Source of the DNA: an uncultured Anaerofilum sp.
Lineage (GTDB): Bacteria > Bacillota > Clostridia > Oscillospirales > Ruminococcaceae
DNA length: 64,000 nucleotides
NCBI GenBank assembly: GCA_944385935.1
Contig: CALWZC010000001.1
Coordinates: 124,001 to 188,000 of the forward strand
Direction: 5' to 3'
Position 1 is the stretch's first letter. The number at the start of each line of letters is the position of its first letter. The notes beneath the pieces are model-generated. The model was not told where the DNA came from. It made no database searches and saw nothing but the letters and a program-made list of their open reading frames with translations. Made by a program: the position numbers and the translations under genes. Positions 10,167-18,455 of the stretch are shown here, piece after piece.

Positions 10167-10724
10167 ATGATGGAAATGGTACTGATACGCCATGGCGAAC
10201 CAGATGCAGCAGCCTGTGACAGCAGAAATTTTGCAGGGCAGGGATATGAATTAGCTCCCTTAACTCAAAAAGGTGTGGCACAGGCAAAAGAAGCGGCCCA
10301 CAGCCCTTTGTTGCAAGGTGCACAAATGATTCTATCCTCTCCATATACTCGTGCTTTGCAAACGGCTGCGGAAATTTCTCGCGTTACAGGCTTGGAAATT
10401 CGGGTGGAGATGGATTTGAGAGAATTGGAAAAAGACTTACAACATCGCAGTTTTTCCAAAGCCCAGTTGGACCAACAACATCAAGAATTTTTGCTGCATA
10501 AAGGTTCATATCCCCAAAATCAACCATGTTGTTGGGAAACTGTGGAGCAGCTTTCTCAAAGAGTATTGCCCGTTCTGGAACAATATACCTCCTATAAAAA
10601 AATTATTGTGGTGACCCATGGAGGAGTAATCCGCAGATTTGTGGAAAAAGGAAAAATTGAATATGCAAAACCATATTTGGTGCAGGTTTCCTCGCCTATT
10701 AAATGTTTTGGATGGTGTGAATAA
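10167..10724 (+). CDS. Histidine phosphatase family protein (phosphoglycerate mutase-like)
   Basis: 185 residues from the ATG at 10167; the next ATG at 10170 is equally placed relative to GGGAGG, and a TTG at 10164 is possible but too close. The catalytic motif LIRHGEPD is near the N-terminus. The second catalytic region SSPYTRALQTA and the C-terminal VVTHGGVIRRF complete the active site (His, Arg, Glu, His). At 185 residues it matches the small broad-specificity phosphatases rather than glycolytic dPGM; glycolysis here is served by the cofactor-independent enzyme gpmI. Substrate unknown. Monocistronic with its own promoter and terminator. Confidence 0.88.
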   Translation: MMEMVLIRHGEPDAAACDSRNFAGQGYELAPLTQKGVAQAKEAAHSPLLQGAQMILSSPYTRALQTAAEISRVTGLEIRVEMDLRELEKDLQHRSFSKAQLDQQHQEFLLHKGSYPQNQPCCWETVEQLSQRVLPVLEQYTSYKKIIVVTHGGVIRRFVEKGKIEYAKPYLVQVSSPIKCFGWCE

Positions 10725-10766
10725 AAAAATATCCTTCGGTACTGATGGCCGAAGGATATTTTTTAT
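10724..10766. terminator. Bidirectional terminator after the histidine phosphatase gene
   Basis: A 16-bp perfect stem (10724-10739 with 10749-10764) with A and T ends works in both directions and also ends the convergent unknown gene. Confidence 0.92.
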
Positions 10767-11368
10767 TAGGTGGTAGACAAATCCATAAAATATCGGGATA
10801 AAAATAGGTTGTGGCTGGTGGAGGAGATGGGAGAAAGAGGATTGCGGGCTATAGCTGTCAGGCTACCTGCTTGCCATCCAGCCATATATCCACAATGGCT
10901 TTCGGCGGTAAGTAGGTCGTCTTCTGCCTCCAAATAGGCAGAAAGTACATTTTGTAGTGTAGGGGAAAGAGATTTTTTCATGTTGTTTTCCAATGATAAA
11001 ATATGTCCTCTTTGATTCCAATATTCAGCGGCCTCGGAACCTTTTTGACGACTGCACAAAGCAGGCAAGAAAGCATCAAAGTGAGAAATAGTTATGCCTT
11101 GGTTTGCATAAGCAGCGGAACGAATGCCCTGTTGAAAGCCGTATGATACAGCGGTTTTTCTGGAACAGGCACACACCTGAACCAAATGAAGCAAAGCGGA
11201 GCGAGAAACCTGCTGATTGGCATACAAAATTGCCAGCATACGACTGCGTTGGCGGCGTGCCTGTTGGTAGCTTCCATTGCAGTGTTTGGCAGCCAAACGG
11301 GAGGCGGTTTGATAAAGGTGTTGGAAATTACTGGGTTTAGAAATTTGTTTGCGAGCAATCTGTTCCAT
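10766..11368 (-). CDS. Hypothetical protein, 200 residues, helical
   Basis: I do not recognise this protein. The ATG at 11368 is chosen because AAGAGGA lies 8-10 nt upstream; an ATG at 11428 has no ribosome site. The predicted protein is helical, basic in residues 1-65 (RRQRSRML), with a middle part containing several Cys (VQVCACSRKTAV) and a C-terminal helix ending GYMAGWQAGSLTAIA, a pattern seen at the end of several small Firmicute proteins of unknown role. No signal peptide or membrane segment. It lies between two terminators, so it is transcribed on its own. It could be a lineage-specific gene. Confidence 0.6.
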   Translation of the reverse strand: MEQIARKQISKPSNFQHLYQTASRLAAKHCNGSYQQARRQRSRMLAILYANQQVSRSALLHLVQVCACSRKTAVSYGFQQGIRSAAYANQGITISHFDAFLPALCSRQKGSEAAEYWNQRGHILSLENNMKKSLSPTLQNVLSAYLEAEDDLLTAESHCGYMAGWQAGSLTAIARNPLSPISSTSHNLFLSRYFMDLSTT

Positions 11369-11428
11369 GTTTAATCCTCTTTTCTGTAATGGTGTGGGGG
11401 CAATGGGGCAGATTTTTGAATCCAACAA

Positions 11429-11671
11429 AAATATTTTTTTAAAGAAAACACAAGAATTTTGTTGAATTTTGCAGCATTGCCAAAGCGTGTTTTTGCTTTC
11501 GTAAATAATTTATCATAAAAGTAGTGTCTTATTTCGTCGAACAAACGCAGGAAACCTAAAAAAGAGCATAATAACCAAAAAAAGAAAAGATATTTTCGAC
11601 TTTTGGCAAAAAATACAGAAAACCGTTGGATTGCTGTAAAAAACCTACGATTTTTTAACTGATGGATAAAT
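11429..11671. other. AT-rich intergenic stretch
   Basis: About 240 nt with no reading frame I can support on either strand. It should hold the promoter of the unknown minus-strand gene, but I see no convincing -35/-10 pair. Confidence 0.4.
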
Positions 11672-11704
11672 AAAAAACTCCCCTTCTCACTACGAGAAGG
11701 GGAG
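11671..11704 (-). terminator. Terminator of the ROK-family gene
   Basis: A perfect 11-bp G/C-rich stem (11704-11694 with 11688-11678) is followed on the minus strand by TTTTTTATTT. Confidence 0.92.
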
Positions 11705-11719
11705 AAATGTTCTGTAAAA

Positions 11720-13120
11720 TTATTTTACTTCGGGAAGGCTTGCAGCAGCGGCACTCTGACCTACACGGCGAGTCTTCTCATCGGGAGCTTCGGGACGGAA
11801 CTTGATTTCGGGATATTCCTCGTCCATTACCTTAGAAGCAACTTCCATGATAATGTCGCCGCCCTTGCCACTCATAACACGACCCATCATCTGTACATGA
11901 TGGATGTCGTAGAATTTAGCATACAAAGCCAAGGTATGGCCCAGATATACACCAATGCTCTCGTATACCTTAACAGCACGCTCGTCGCCCTCTGCCATCA
12001 AAGCCTGAACTTCCTTCAGCTTTTCAGCGGGGGAGTCACCCTTCAGCTCGATGCCTGCACGGGGAGCCAGTTTGATAACGCTGTCTTGGCTGAAATATTT
12101 TACGCCACAGCCGATATCACCACTCCACTCATCTTCCATAGCTTCGGGTTGGCAGTCAACAGGAGCAAAAGCCAACTCGTTCAGCCAGCCACAGATGTTG
12201 CCGTCGCCATCTACATAGCCAACAGCCTCACTGGTGCCCATAGCAATACCCATGATGCCGTTTTCGCCAAGACCCATAGCACCAGCCAATGCAGAGACGT
12301 CACCGTCATTTGCAACAACAACGGGGATTTCATAACCCAGAGTGTCACCCAGAGCCTTAGCAGCACGCAGGTAGATGTTCTTTACCTTTTTGTCAAAGTC
12401 CTCTTTACCTACCTTAATAAACAGGCTTGCAACCATGCACTTGTTGTCAATGTATACACCAGCGGAGGAAATACCAATGCCCTCAACACGGCCGCCTTTT
12501 TCCAAGATTTTGGCAGCAGCAGTATGGAAAGCAGCCAAAATTCCTTGGTAGTGGTAGTCAGGGTCAGAGATGATTTTGGGGAACCAAACAACTTCCTCGC
12601 TGTAGATGGGCTCACCATCGATTACAGCACTTACTTTACGGTCAGAACCACCAGCATCAAAACCAATGCGTCCGCCATTGGTATGACGGCCAATGCTTTC
12701 AGCACGATGTACAGCAGTGGGCTTTTTGTCGTAGGGCAGGCTTTCTACAACAAACTCGGTTTCATATACTTGCTCCATAAAGCCTTTATCAAAAGCACGA
12801 GAACCAGTTTCGCTGTAAGCAGCCTTGATGCTAGCAGCAACAGTGTCATCGCCGCAGATGCTTACCTTAAAGCCGCCCCAGCTCCACAGCAAGAACTTTA
12901 CCAAACGGTCTACATAGTAGGCATCAGTTTCTGCCATTTCAGCGGTGCCGTAGATTTTGGTTTCCCATGTGCCAATCTGTCCACCGCTGCGCTCTACAGC
13001 GATACAGATAGGCTTGGTTGCGCCAGCCTCATAGGTGGAAAAAAACTTGCCCAGAGGTACAAAGCCCTCGTCCAGAACGGGTAGGTTTTTCACAGGGATA
13101 TCCAGATTTAGAAACTTCAT
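11720..13120 (-). CDS. ROK/ASKHA-fold sugar kinase-like protein
   Basis: 466 residues from the ATG at 13120, behind GGAAAGGATG; the frame extends upstream but without a ribosome site. The C-terminal two-thirds has the ASKHA (hexokinase/actin) pattern: phosphate-1 loop IGFDAGGSDRKVSAVIDG near residue 151, connect/phosphate-2 region ISSAGVYIDN and NDGDVSALAGAMGLGENG, and an adenosine-type MGTSEAVGYVDG. The GHxxxC zinc motif of classic ROK glucokinases is not visible, and at 466 residues it is longer than the ~300 usual for ROK kinases. It may phosphorylate a sugar, but substrate and even activity are uncertain. It is divergent from an AraC regulator, which may control it. Confidence 0.65.
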   Translation of the reverse strand: MKFLNLDIPVKNLPVLDEGFVPLGKFFSTYEAGATKPICIAVERSGGQIGTWETKIYGTAEMAETDAYYVDRLVKFLLWSWGGFKVSICGDDTVAASIKAAYSETGSRAFDKGFMEQVYETEFVVESLPYDKKPTAVHRAESIGRHTNGGRIGFDAGGSDRKVSAVIDGEPIYSEEVVWFPKIISDPDYHYQGILAAFHTAAAKILEKGGRVEGIGISSAGVYIDNKCMVASLFIKVGKEDFDKKVKNIYLRAAKALGDTLGYEIPVVVANDGDVSALAGAMGLGENGIMGIAMGTSEAVGYVDGDGNICGWLNELAFAPVDCQPEAMEDEWSGDIGCGVKYFSQDSVIKLAPRAGIELKGDSPAEKLKEVQALMAEGDERAVKVYESIGVYLGHTLALYAKFYDIHHVQMMGRVMSGKGGDIIMEVASKVMDEEYPEIKFRPEAPDEKTRRVGQSAAAASLPEVK

Positions 13121-13199
13121 GGGAAAAACATCCTTTCCTTTTGTTTGTAAAATTTTCGACAAAGCACCCAAAACAGCTCTGTGGTGCATTTCTGCTTTC

Positions 13200-13208
13200 A
13201 TTGTACCA
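13200..13208 (-). promoter_or_regulatory. Possible extended -10 promoter of the ROK-family gene
   Basis: On the minus strand TGG-TACAAT (13208-13200) forms an extended -10; no good -35 is found at 17 bp. It is about 80 nt upstream of the start codon. Confidence 0.35.
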
Positions 13209-13334
13209 TAACACCCAATGGAATACAGCACAAATAGGTGGATGTTTTTTGTACAAAAATCCACAAATTTTCGTGTTTGAAGCGGTTAAAATGCAAGATA
13301 AGCCAATTTTCAAGAGGAAAAATGCACAAAGAAC

Positions 13335-13364
13335 TTTACAGAGTTATCCAATTACGAGTATAAT
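13335..13364 (+). promoter_or_regulatory. Probable promoter of the AraC regulator gene
   Basis: TTTACA at 13335-13340 and TATAAT at 13359-13364 with an 18-bp spacer. The 344-nt gap between the divergent genes (13121-13464) also contains a GGGCA/TGCCC hairpin at about 13415-13431, downstream of this promoter. Confidence 0.55.
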
Positions 13365-13464
13365 AATAACGAAAAAGGCAAATTGTGCAAATATATCTGA
13401 CTATCCTTGCAAGGGGCATATTGTGCCCTGCGGAACCTATAGCCACATAAAAGGAGAAGAAACA

Positions 13465-14364
13465 ATGGCATATATACCCACAAGTATCCAACGACCCATT
13501 CAAATCCAGCAGGTGGTAACAGTACACTATTTCGAGTATTCAAGCAATTATGCATTTGTGGGAGAAAGCCACGATTTTTGGGAGTTTGTCTATGTAGACA
13601 AAGGAGAAATTGTGGTGACCGCAGAAGATAAGGAACTACCACTGAAAAAGGGAGAAATGGTGTTCCATCGCCCTGGGGAATTTCATAGCTTGCGTGCCAA
13701 CGGAGTGGTGGCACCCAACCTTGTTATTGCTAGTTTTTACTGTCATAGCCCTGCCATGGAGTTTTTTGAAAACAGAATCCTTACCATTGGCGACAAGGAA
13801 AGAAGCTTGATGGCAAAAATGGTAGAAGAAGCGGCAGATGCTTTCTGCTCTCCTTTGGATGACCCCATGTTGTTGCAAATGGAACGAAATGAAAATGCTC
13901 CCTTTGCTGCGGAACAAATTGTTGCAATGTGTTTGGAATGGATGTTGATTGAACTGCTCCGCCGTGGGGGAGAGCAAACCACCGAAAAGCCCTCTAGTCT
14001 CATTCGGGAAAAGAGCCAAAATGAATTTATTGATAGAGTTTGCCAGTACTTAGAGGATAATATTAGCCGACGTTTAACCCTCAGCGATGTTTGCCGAGAT
14101 AATCTGGTGGGAAGAAGCTATCTGCAAAAAATCTTCCGTGAAAAGACTGGTGGCGGAGCCATGGAATATTTTGGCATCCTAAAAATAAAAAAAGCCAAGG
14201 AAATGATTCGTGAGGGAAGCCATAATTTTACCGAGATTTCTACATTTTTGGGGTATAACTCCATCCATTATTTTTCCCGCCACTTTAAAAAGGTTACTGG
14301 TATGACTCCCTCTGAATATGCTTCCTCTGTAAAGGTATTGGCACAGAAAAATGGACTGCGATAA
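13465..14364 (+). CDS. AraC family transcriptional regulator with cupin sensor domain
   Basis: 299 residues from the ATG at 13465, behind AAAAGGAGAAGAAACA; the frame runs upstream into the ROK gene region but without a start signal. Residues ~20-110 are a cupin sensor (HDFWEFVYVDKGEI, KGEMVFHRPGEFHSL). Residues ~190-290 hold two helix-turn-helix units: LTLSDVCRDNLVGRSYLQKIF and FTEISTFLGYNSIHYFSRHF, followed by the AraC signature GMTPSEY. Such regulators usually sense a sugar or metabolite and control neighbouring genes; candidates are the divergent ROK-like gene and galE downstream (inference). Confidence 0.92.
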   Translation: MAYIPTSIQRPIQIQQVVTVHYFEYSSNYAFVGESHDFWEFVYVDKGEIVVTAEDKELPLKKGEMVFHRPGEFHSLRANGVVAPNLVIASFYCHSPAMEFFENRILTIGDKERSLMAKMVEEAADAFCSPLDDPMLLQMERNENAPFAAEQIVAMCLEWMLIELLRRGGEQTTEKPSSLIREKSQNEFIDRVCQYLEDNISRRLTLSDVCRDNLVGRSYLQKIFREKTGGGAMEYFGILKIKKAKEMIREGSHNFTEISTFLGYNSIHYFSRHFKKVTGMTPSEYASSVKVLAQKNGLR

Positions 14365-14366
14365 TG

Positions 14367-14423
14367 AATAGATTTTTGTGGCAAAAGCACAATTGTGCAA
14401 ACCAAACCGCTAAAAATCTATTG
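14367..14423. repeat. Inverted repeat with internal 12-bp palindrome before galE
   Basis: AATAGATTTTT near 14367 pairs with AAAAATCTATT ending at 14423, an 11-bp stem. A perfect palindrome GCACAATTGTGC lies inside near 14387-14398. No T tract follows on the plus strand. It overlaps the -35 of the galE promoter, so it could be an operator or a weak transcription end. Confidence 0.5.
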
Positions 14424-14449
14424 ATGGAATGGCTTTGCCGCAGTACAAT
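14421..14449 (+). promoter_or_regulatory. Promoter of galE
   Basis: TTGATG at 14421-14426 and TACAAT at 14444-14449 are separated by 17 bp, 64 nt before the galE start codon. Confidence 0.65.
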
Positions 14450-14512
14450 GAAAACAAGAACAGCAGGCCAAAAGGCCGGCAACGTAAATGAAAAATGGGA
14501 GTGTGACTCTGT

Positions 14513-15538
14513 ATGTCTATTTTGGTATGTGGTGGCGCAGGTTATATCGGCAGCCATACCTGTGTGGAACTTCTGGAGGCTGGCTACGAGATTATTGTAG
14601 CAGACAACCTGTACAATTCCTGTGAGGAAGCTGTACGCCGTGTAAAGCAGATTACTGGTAAGGATTTTAAATTTATCAATGTTGACTTGACCGACCGTGC
14701 AGCTACTGAAAAGCTGTTTGACGAAAACCCCGGCATTGAAACTGTAATCCAGTTTGCAGCATACAAGGCTGTAGGCGAGAGCGTTTCTAAGCCCATTGAG
14801 TACTACACCAACAACCTGAACACCACTTTGGTGATTTTGGATGCAATGCGTCACCATGGTGTACATAACATTGTATTCTCTTCTTCTGCTACCGTATACG
14901 GCGACCCCGCTACTGTGCCCATCACAGAGGATTTCCCTGTAGGCGGCGACCGTACCACCAACCCCTATGGTACCAGCAAGGCATTTAATGAGCAGATTCT
15001 CACCGATTGCTGTGTAGCAGACCCTGAGTTGAATGTAGCTTTGTTGCGCTACTTCAACCCCATTGGTGCACACAAAAGCGGCTTGATTGGTGAAGACCCC
15101 AACGGCATTCCCAACAACTTGGTACCCTACATTGCAAAGGTAGCTGTTGGTAAGTTGGAGAAGGTTCATGTATTTGGCAACGATTATCCCACCACCGATG
15201 GCACCGGTGTTCGTGACTATATCCATGTAGTAGATTTGGCTCGTGGTCATGTTGCAGCTATCAAAAAGTTGGAAACCAAACCCGGCCTGTTTATCTGCAA
15301 CTTGGGTACTGGCCATGGTTACAGCGTGTTGGACGTTATCAAAGCATACAGCAAGGCTTGTGGAAAAGACCTGCCCTATGTAATTGACCCCCGCCGTCCT
15401 GGTGACATTGCAGAATGCTATGCAAACCCTGCAAAGGCAAAGGAAGAGCTGGGCTGGGAGGCTGAATACGGCATCGAAGATATGTGTGCTGATAGCTGGA
15501 ACTGGCAGAGCAAAAACCCCGACGGTTACAATAGTTAA
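14513..15538 (+). CDS. galE: UDP-glucose 4-epimerase
   Basis: 341 residues, the standard length. It interconverts UDP-glucose and UDP-galactose using tightly bound NAD. Visible motifs: the Rossmann loop VCGGAGYIGSHT at residues ~5-16, FAAYKAVGESV, SSSATVYGDP with the catalytic Ser/Thr, and YGTSK with the catalytic Tyr and Lys near residue 150. RYFNPIGAH and GTGVRDYIHVVD are also classic for this extended SDR. The ribosome site is weak (GGGAG about 12 nt upstream). Together with galM elsewhere in the window it suggests Leloir-pathway galactose use or UDP-galactose supply for glycans. It has its own promoter and terminator. Confidence 0.97.
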   Translation: MSILVCGGAGYIGSHTCVELLEAGYEIIVADNLYNSCEEAVRRVKQITGKDFKFINVDLTDRAATEKLFDENPGIETVIQFAAYKAVGESVSKPIEYYTNNLNTTLVILDAMRHHGVHNIVFSSSATVYGDPATVPITEDFPVGGDRTTNPYGTSKAFNEQILTDCCVADPELNVALLRYFNPIGAHKSGLIGEDPNGIPNNLVPYIAKVAVGKLEKVHVFGNDYPTTDGTGVRDYIHVVDLARGHVAAIKKLETKPGLFICNLGTGHGYSVLDVIKAYSKACGKDLPYVIDPRRPGDIAECYANPAKAKEELGWEAEYGIEDMCADSWNWQSKNPDGYNS

Positions 15539-15554
15539 TTTCATAGTTTTTAGC

Positions 15555-15595
15555 AAGGCTGTGAGCGAGATTTTCGCTTGCAGCCTTTTTCTTTT
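15555..15595 (+). terminator. Terminator of galE
   Basis: A 14-bp stem with two wobble pairs (15555-15568 with 15574-15587) is followed by TTTTTCTTTT. Confidence 0.88.
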
Positions 15596-15615
15596 CAACC
15601 AAAAATAAAAAATAG

Positions 15616-15654
15616 GTGGAAAAAGCCCCCTTTCTTATGCCAAAGAAAGGGGGC
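15616..15654 (-). terminator. Terminator of the metNIQ operon
   Basis: A perfect 12-bp stem (15654-15643 with 15636-15625) is followed on the minus strand by TTTTTCC, 8 nt after the metQ stop. Confidence 0.92.
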
Positions 15655-15662
15655 AGATAGTT

Positions 15663-16499
15663 TTATTCTACTGGAACAACAGTGCCTTTGTAGGTATCTT
15701 GGATATATTCCTTGATGGTTTCCGAGTTGAGCACTTCAATCAGGGCTTGCACAGCTTTGCTGTTTTCGTTGCCTTCTTTTACTGCAAGCACATTTGCAAA
15801 AACTTGTGCAGTTTCTGGGGTTTCGGTGGTGAGAACTTGGTCAGCAATTCCAGCACCCAAAGCGTAGTTGCCATTGATAACAGCTAAATCTAAATCGGGC
15901 AAAGAGGGAGGCAGATTGGCGGCTTCCAAAGCTACAAATTGGATATTTTTGGGGTTTTCGGCGATTCCGTCATATTCGGAAAAATTCAAAGCACCCTCAG
16001 CATTGCGGAAGTAATCCAAATCCAGCCCATCTTTTAGGGTAATCAGCCCTAAATCTGCCAGCAACAGAAGGGCACGGCCGCCGTTGGTGTTGTCGTTGGG
16101 AATACCAATTTTTGCACCATCGGGCAGGGCTTCAATAGAGGAAGTTTTTCCGGGGTACACACCCAAAGGCTCATAGTGCACATAGGCAGCAGTGGCAAGA
16201 TGGGTGTTGTTTTGTGCATTAAAATCCTTCAAGTAAGGCTCATGCTGGAAGTAGTTGGCACCCAAATCGCCATTTTCCAAGGCGGTGTTTGGTACAACAT
16301 AATCATCAAATTCCTGAATTTCCAACTTAATTCCCTTTTCCTCCAACAATGGTTGGGCTTGGCGGAGAATATCTGCATGGGGGGCAGGGGATGCGCCCAC
16401 CTTAATGTAGGTATCGGTTAAATTTTTATTAGCACCACCACAAGCGGCAAGACCTGCACACAAAGCGGCAGCACATACAACAGCAATGAATTTTTTCAT
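15663..16499 (-). CDS. metQ: Methionine ABC transporter, substrate-binding lipoprotein MetQ (NlpA family)
   Basis: 278 residues. A lipoprotein signal peptide ends in the lipobox LAAC with Cys at residue 20, so the mature protein is anchored to the outer face of the membrane. The mature part begins IKVGASPAPHADIL and contains FDDYVVPNTALENGDLGANYFQHEPYL, both hallmarks of MetQ/NlpA proteins that bind methionine. It follows metI by 27 nt and ends the operon. A methionine T-box upstream of metN supports the substrate. The binding residues cannot be checked without a structure, so D/L-methionine preference is open. Confidence 0.93.
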   Translation of the reverse strand: MKKFIAVVCAAALCAGLAACGGANKNLTDTYIKVGASPAPHADILRQAQPLLEEKGIKLEIQEFDDYVVPNTALENGDLGANYFQHEPYLKDFNAQNNTHLATAAYVHYEPLGVYPGKTSSIEALPDGAKIGIPNDNTNGGRALLLLADLGLITLKDGLDLDYFRNAEGALNFSEYDGIAENPKNIQFVALEAANLPPSLPDLDLAVINGNYALGAGIADQVLTTETPETAQVFANVLAVKEGNENSKAVQALIEVLNSETIKEYIQDTYKGTVVPVE

Positions 16500-16526
16500 G
16501 GTTTTGTTCCTCCCTATAAAACATAC

Positions 16527-17195
16527 TTATCGGTTTCGTTTATCTGCATGGCGTGCGACTACTTCAAAAATACTTTGAATGATGCAAACCAGCAAAATTA
16601 ACAACAAGATGGTGGCATACATAACATCACTTTGATAGCGTTGATAACCAAAGCGCAATGCTAGATTTCCCAATCCACCGGCACCAACTGCACCAGTAAT
16701 GGTGGTATATCCTAAGATGGTGATGGTGGAAATGGACATCCCTCGCAGTAGGCTGGGAATGCTTTCCACCAGCATAACACGGGTAACAATCTGCCAGTTG
16801 GTAGCCCCCATACTCTTGACTGCTTCTACCACACCTTTGTCCACTTCCTCTAGACTGCTTTCTACCATGCGTGCCACAAAGGGGGCAGCCGACAGCGTAA
16901 GGGGAATGATAGCAGCAGTACAGCCTATGGAAGTTCCCACCACAGCACGGGTAAAGGGGATAATAAAAATCATCAAGATAATGAAAGGCAAACTTCGGAG
17001 AATGCTAACAATCCAACTGAAAATTCCATTAAAACGAGGGCAGGCAGCCAAAGCACCGGGCTTTGTGATGGTGAGAAGTACCCCCATAGGAGTGCCAATC
17101 AAATAAGCAAGTAGGGTAGATACTAAGGTCATGTAAAGGGTTTCTAAGGTGCCTTGTACCAGCAAGGAACCGTTTTGTGCAAGAAATTCTGTCAT
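16527..17195 (-). CDS. metI: Methionine ABC transporter permease MetI
   Basis: 222 residues from the ATG at 17195, one base after the metN stop, with the ribosome site inside metN (AAAGGAGAA). The family is usually ~215-230 residues with five membrane helices. Visible signatures: GTLETLYMTLVSTLLAYLIGTPMGVLL at the N-terminus and the EAA loop EVDKGVVEAVKSMGATNWQI that contacts the ATPase. GAVGAGGLGNLALRFGYQRY near the C-terminus is typical of MetI. It forms the membrane channel of the methionine importer with MetN and MetQ. Confidence 0.94.
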   Translation of the reverse strand: MTEFLAQNGSLLVQGTLETLYMTLVSTLLAYLIGTPMGVLLTITKPGALAACPRFNGIFSWIVSILRSLPFIILMIFIIPFTRAVVGTSIGCTAAIIPLTLSAAPFVARMVESSLEEVDKGVVEAVKSMGATNWQIVTRVMLVESIPSLLRGMSISTITILGYTTITGAVGAGGLGNLALRFGYQRYQSDVMYATILLLILLVCIIQSIFEVVARHADKRNR

Positions 17196-17196
17196 A

Positions 17197-17937
17197 TTAG
17201 CAATTCTCCTTTCCCAGCAACAACTTTGCAATGGGGCTTTGGGGACATTCAAAAATGGCTTTGGTATCCCCTTGCTCCACAATGCGGCTTTCGTCAATAA
17301 CAGCCATACGGTTGCAAATACTGTGTACAACCTCCAATTCATGGGTAATGATAATAATGGTTACACCCAATTTGTGGTTGATATCCGAAAGAAGTTTTAG
17401 AACGGATTGTGTGGTTAAGGCATCCAATGCACTGGTGGGTTCGTCGCACAAAAGAACAGAAGGCTGGCTTGCAAGGGCACGAGCCAAAGCCACACGCTGT
17501 TTTTGTCCTCCCGAAAGTTGCGCTGGATATGCAGAAGCCCTATCTGCAAGCCCCACCAAAGAAAGCAACTCTTGCACACGGCTTTCCACTGCTTTGGGGT
17601 CATATTTTTCTAGTTTCAGAGGAAAAGCCACATTTTCGGCCACGGTTTTTTGCATCAAAAGATTGTATCCTTGAAAGACAACCCCCATTTTTTTGCGAGC
17701 TTGTCGTTGGGCTGCACCTTTCAGTGTGGAAATATCCTGTCCATCCAATAAAATTTTGCCTGATGTGGGTTCCTCCAGCATGGATAGACAACGCAAAAGG
17801 GTAGACTTTCCAGCACCAGACATACCAATAATGCCAAAAATATCCTTGTCTTGGATGGTTGTGGATACATCTTGTAAAGCGGTGACAGTTCCAGTTTTAT
17901 CATGGAAAATTTTTGTAAGATTTTGAATTTCAATCAT
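17197..17937 (-). CDS. metN: Methionine ABC transporter ATP-binding protein MetN (short form)
   Basis: 246 residues. All ABC ATPase motifs are present: Walker A GMSGAGKST near residue 38, Q-loop VVFQGYNLL, signature LSGGQKQRVALARAL, Walker [13 protein letters not shown], and the H-loop ITHELEVV. MetN is usually ~340 residues with a C-terminal NIL/ACT domain that binds methionine and inhibits transport; here the protein stops after the nucleotide-binding domain, so that feedback domain is absent. Start ATG 17937 follows AAGGATGAAATTAT. First gene of metN-metI-metQ, under a T-box leader. Confidence 0.92.
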   Translation of the reverse strand: MIEIQNLTKIFHDKTGTVTALQDVSTTIQDKDIFGIIGMSGAGKSTLLRCLSMLEEPTSGKILLDGQDISTLKGAAQRQARKKMGVVFQGYNLLMQKTVAENVAFPLKLEKYDPKAVESRVQELLSLVGLADRASAYPAQLSGGQKQRVALARALASQPSVLLCDEPTSALDALTTQSVLKLLSDINHKLGVTIIIITHELEVVHSICNRMAVIDESRIVEQGDTKAIFECPQSPIAKLLLGKENC

Positions 17938-17980
17938 ATAATTTCATCCTTGCATTGTAATTGATGGGCTACAAAGGCAC

Positions 17981-18279
17981 AAAAAAACTCTCGTCCTTTG
18001 GAATTTTTCCATAGGACGAGAGCGTATGACACTTTCGTGGTACCACCTAGGTTTGTGTTTTCCTCACAGAAAACACCTCGACAACTGCGGCAAAATGCTT
18101 ACAGTCTAACGCGGTAACGGGCGCACCCGACCTGAACTAATATTCCCACAAGGGAGAACACTCGCCCAGACAGCTCAGAGACCATCTTCCATGTGGGTTC
18201 CTTTGTTCCTTTTCACCAGCCAGAACTCTCTGTAAAAGGTCTGCACATGTACTCTTCTCATCGTTGCTTTTTGATATTG
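17981..18279 (-). promoter_or_regulatory. T-box leader (probably methionine-specific) of metNIQ
   Basis: Minus strand. The antiterminator T-box AGGTGGTACCACG is at 18048-18036, with UGGU complementary to an ACCA tRNA end, which fits the A73 discriminator of tRNA-Met. A classic AGAGAG / CUGGCUGGUGAA stem I region lies near 18230-18210, and the specifier region has AUG at 18192-18190 (a second AUG follows at 18185-18183). A 10-bp terminator stem (18022-18013 with 17997-17988) is followed by seven T. Uncharged tRNA-Met should block the terminator and switch the importer on. The amino acid assignment rests on the AUG and on the genes served. Confidence 0.93.
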
Positions 18280-18285
18280 GTTATT

Positions 18286-18313
18286 ATTATAATGCTTTTC
18301 GTTTATTTGTCAA
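18286..18313 (-). promoter_or_regulatory. Promoter of the metNIQ operon
   Basis: On the minus strand TTGACA (18313-18308) and TATAAT (18291-18286), both consensus, with a 16-bp spacer directly upstream of the T-box leader. Confidence 0.88.
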
Positions 18314-18414
18314 GCAAAGGATATAAAAATTGTAGAAAAAACCATCAAACACAAAAAACAAAAAGAAAAAATTTTGTTTTTTGCACAAAAAAGTGCAAAG
18401 CTAGAAAAAATTTC

Positions 18415-18445
18415 AATAAAAAACAGCCCTGAATCCACAGGGCTG
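18415..18445 (-). terminator. Terminator of the DegV operon
   Basis: A perfect 8-bp G/C-rich stem (18445-18438 with 18431-18424) is followed on the minus strand by TTTTTTATTG. Confidence 0.88.
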
Positions 18446-18455
18446 CAAAGAAGCA

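Noticed and set aside
9462-10193. DedA protein starting at 10193
   Set aside because: That frame would overlap the divergent phosphatase gene and adds 72 residues unlike DedA; the GTG at 9977 has AAGGAG at the right distance.
11897-13084. 395-codon plus-strand frame antisense to the ROK-family gene
   Set aside because: Shadow frame caused by codon bias; no start signal and the minus-strand protein has clear ASKHA motifs.
14294-15598. 434-codon minus-strand frame antisense to galE
   Set aside because: Shadow of galE; no ribosome site or recognisable domain.
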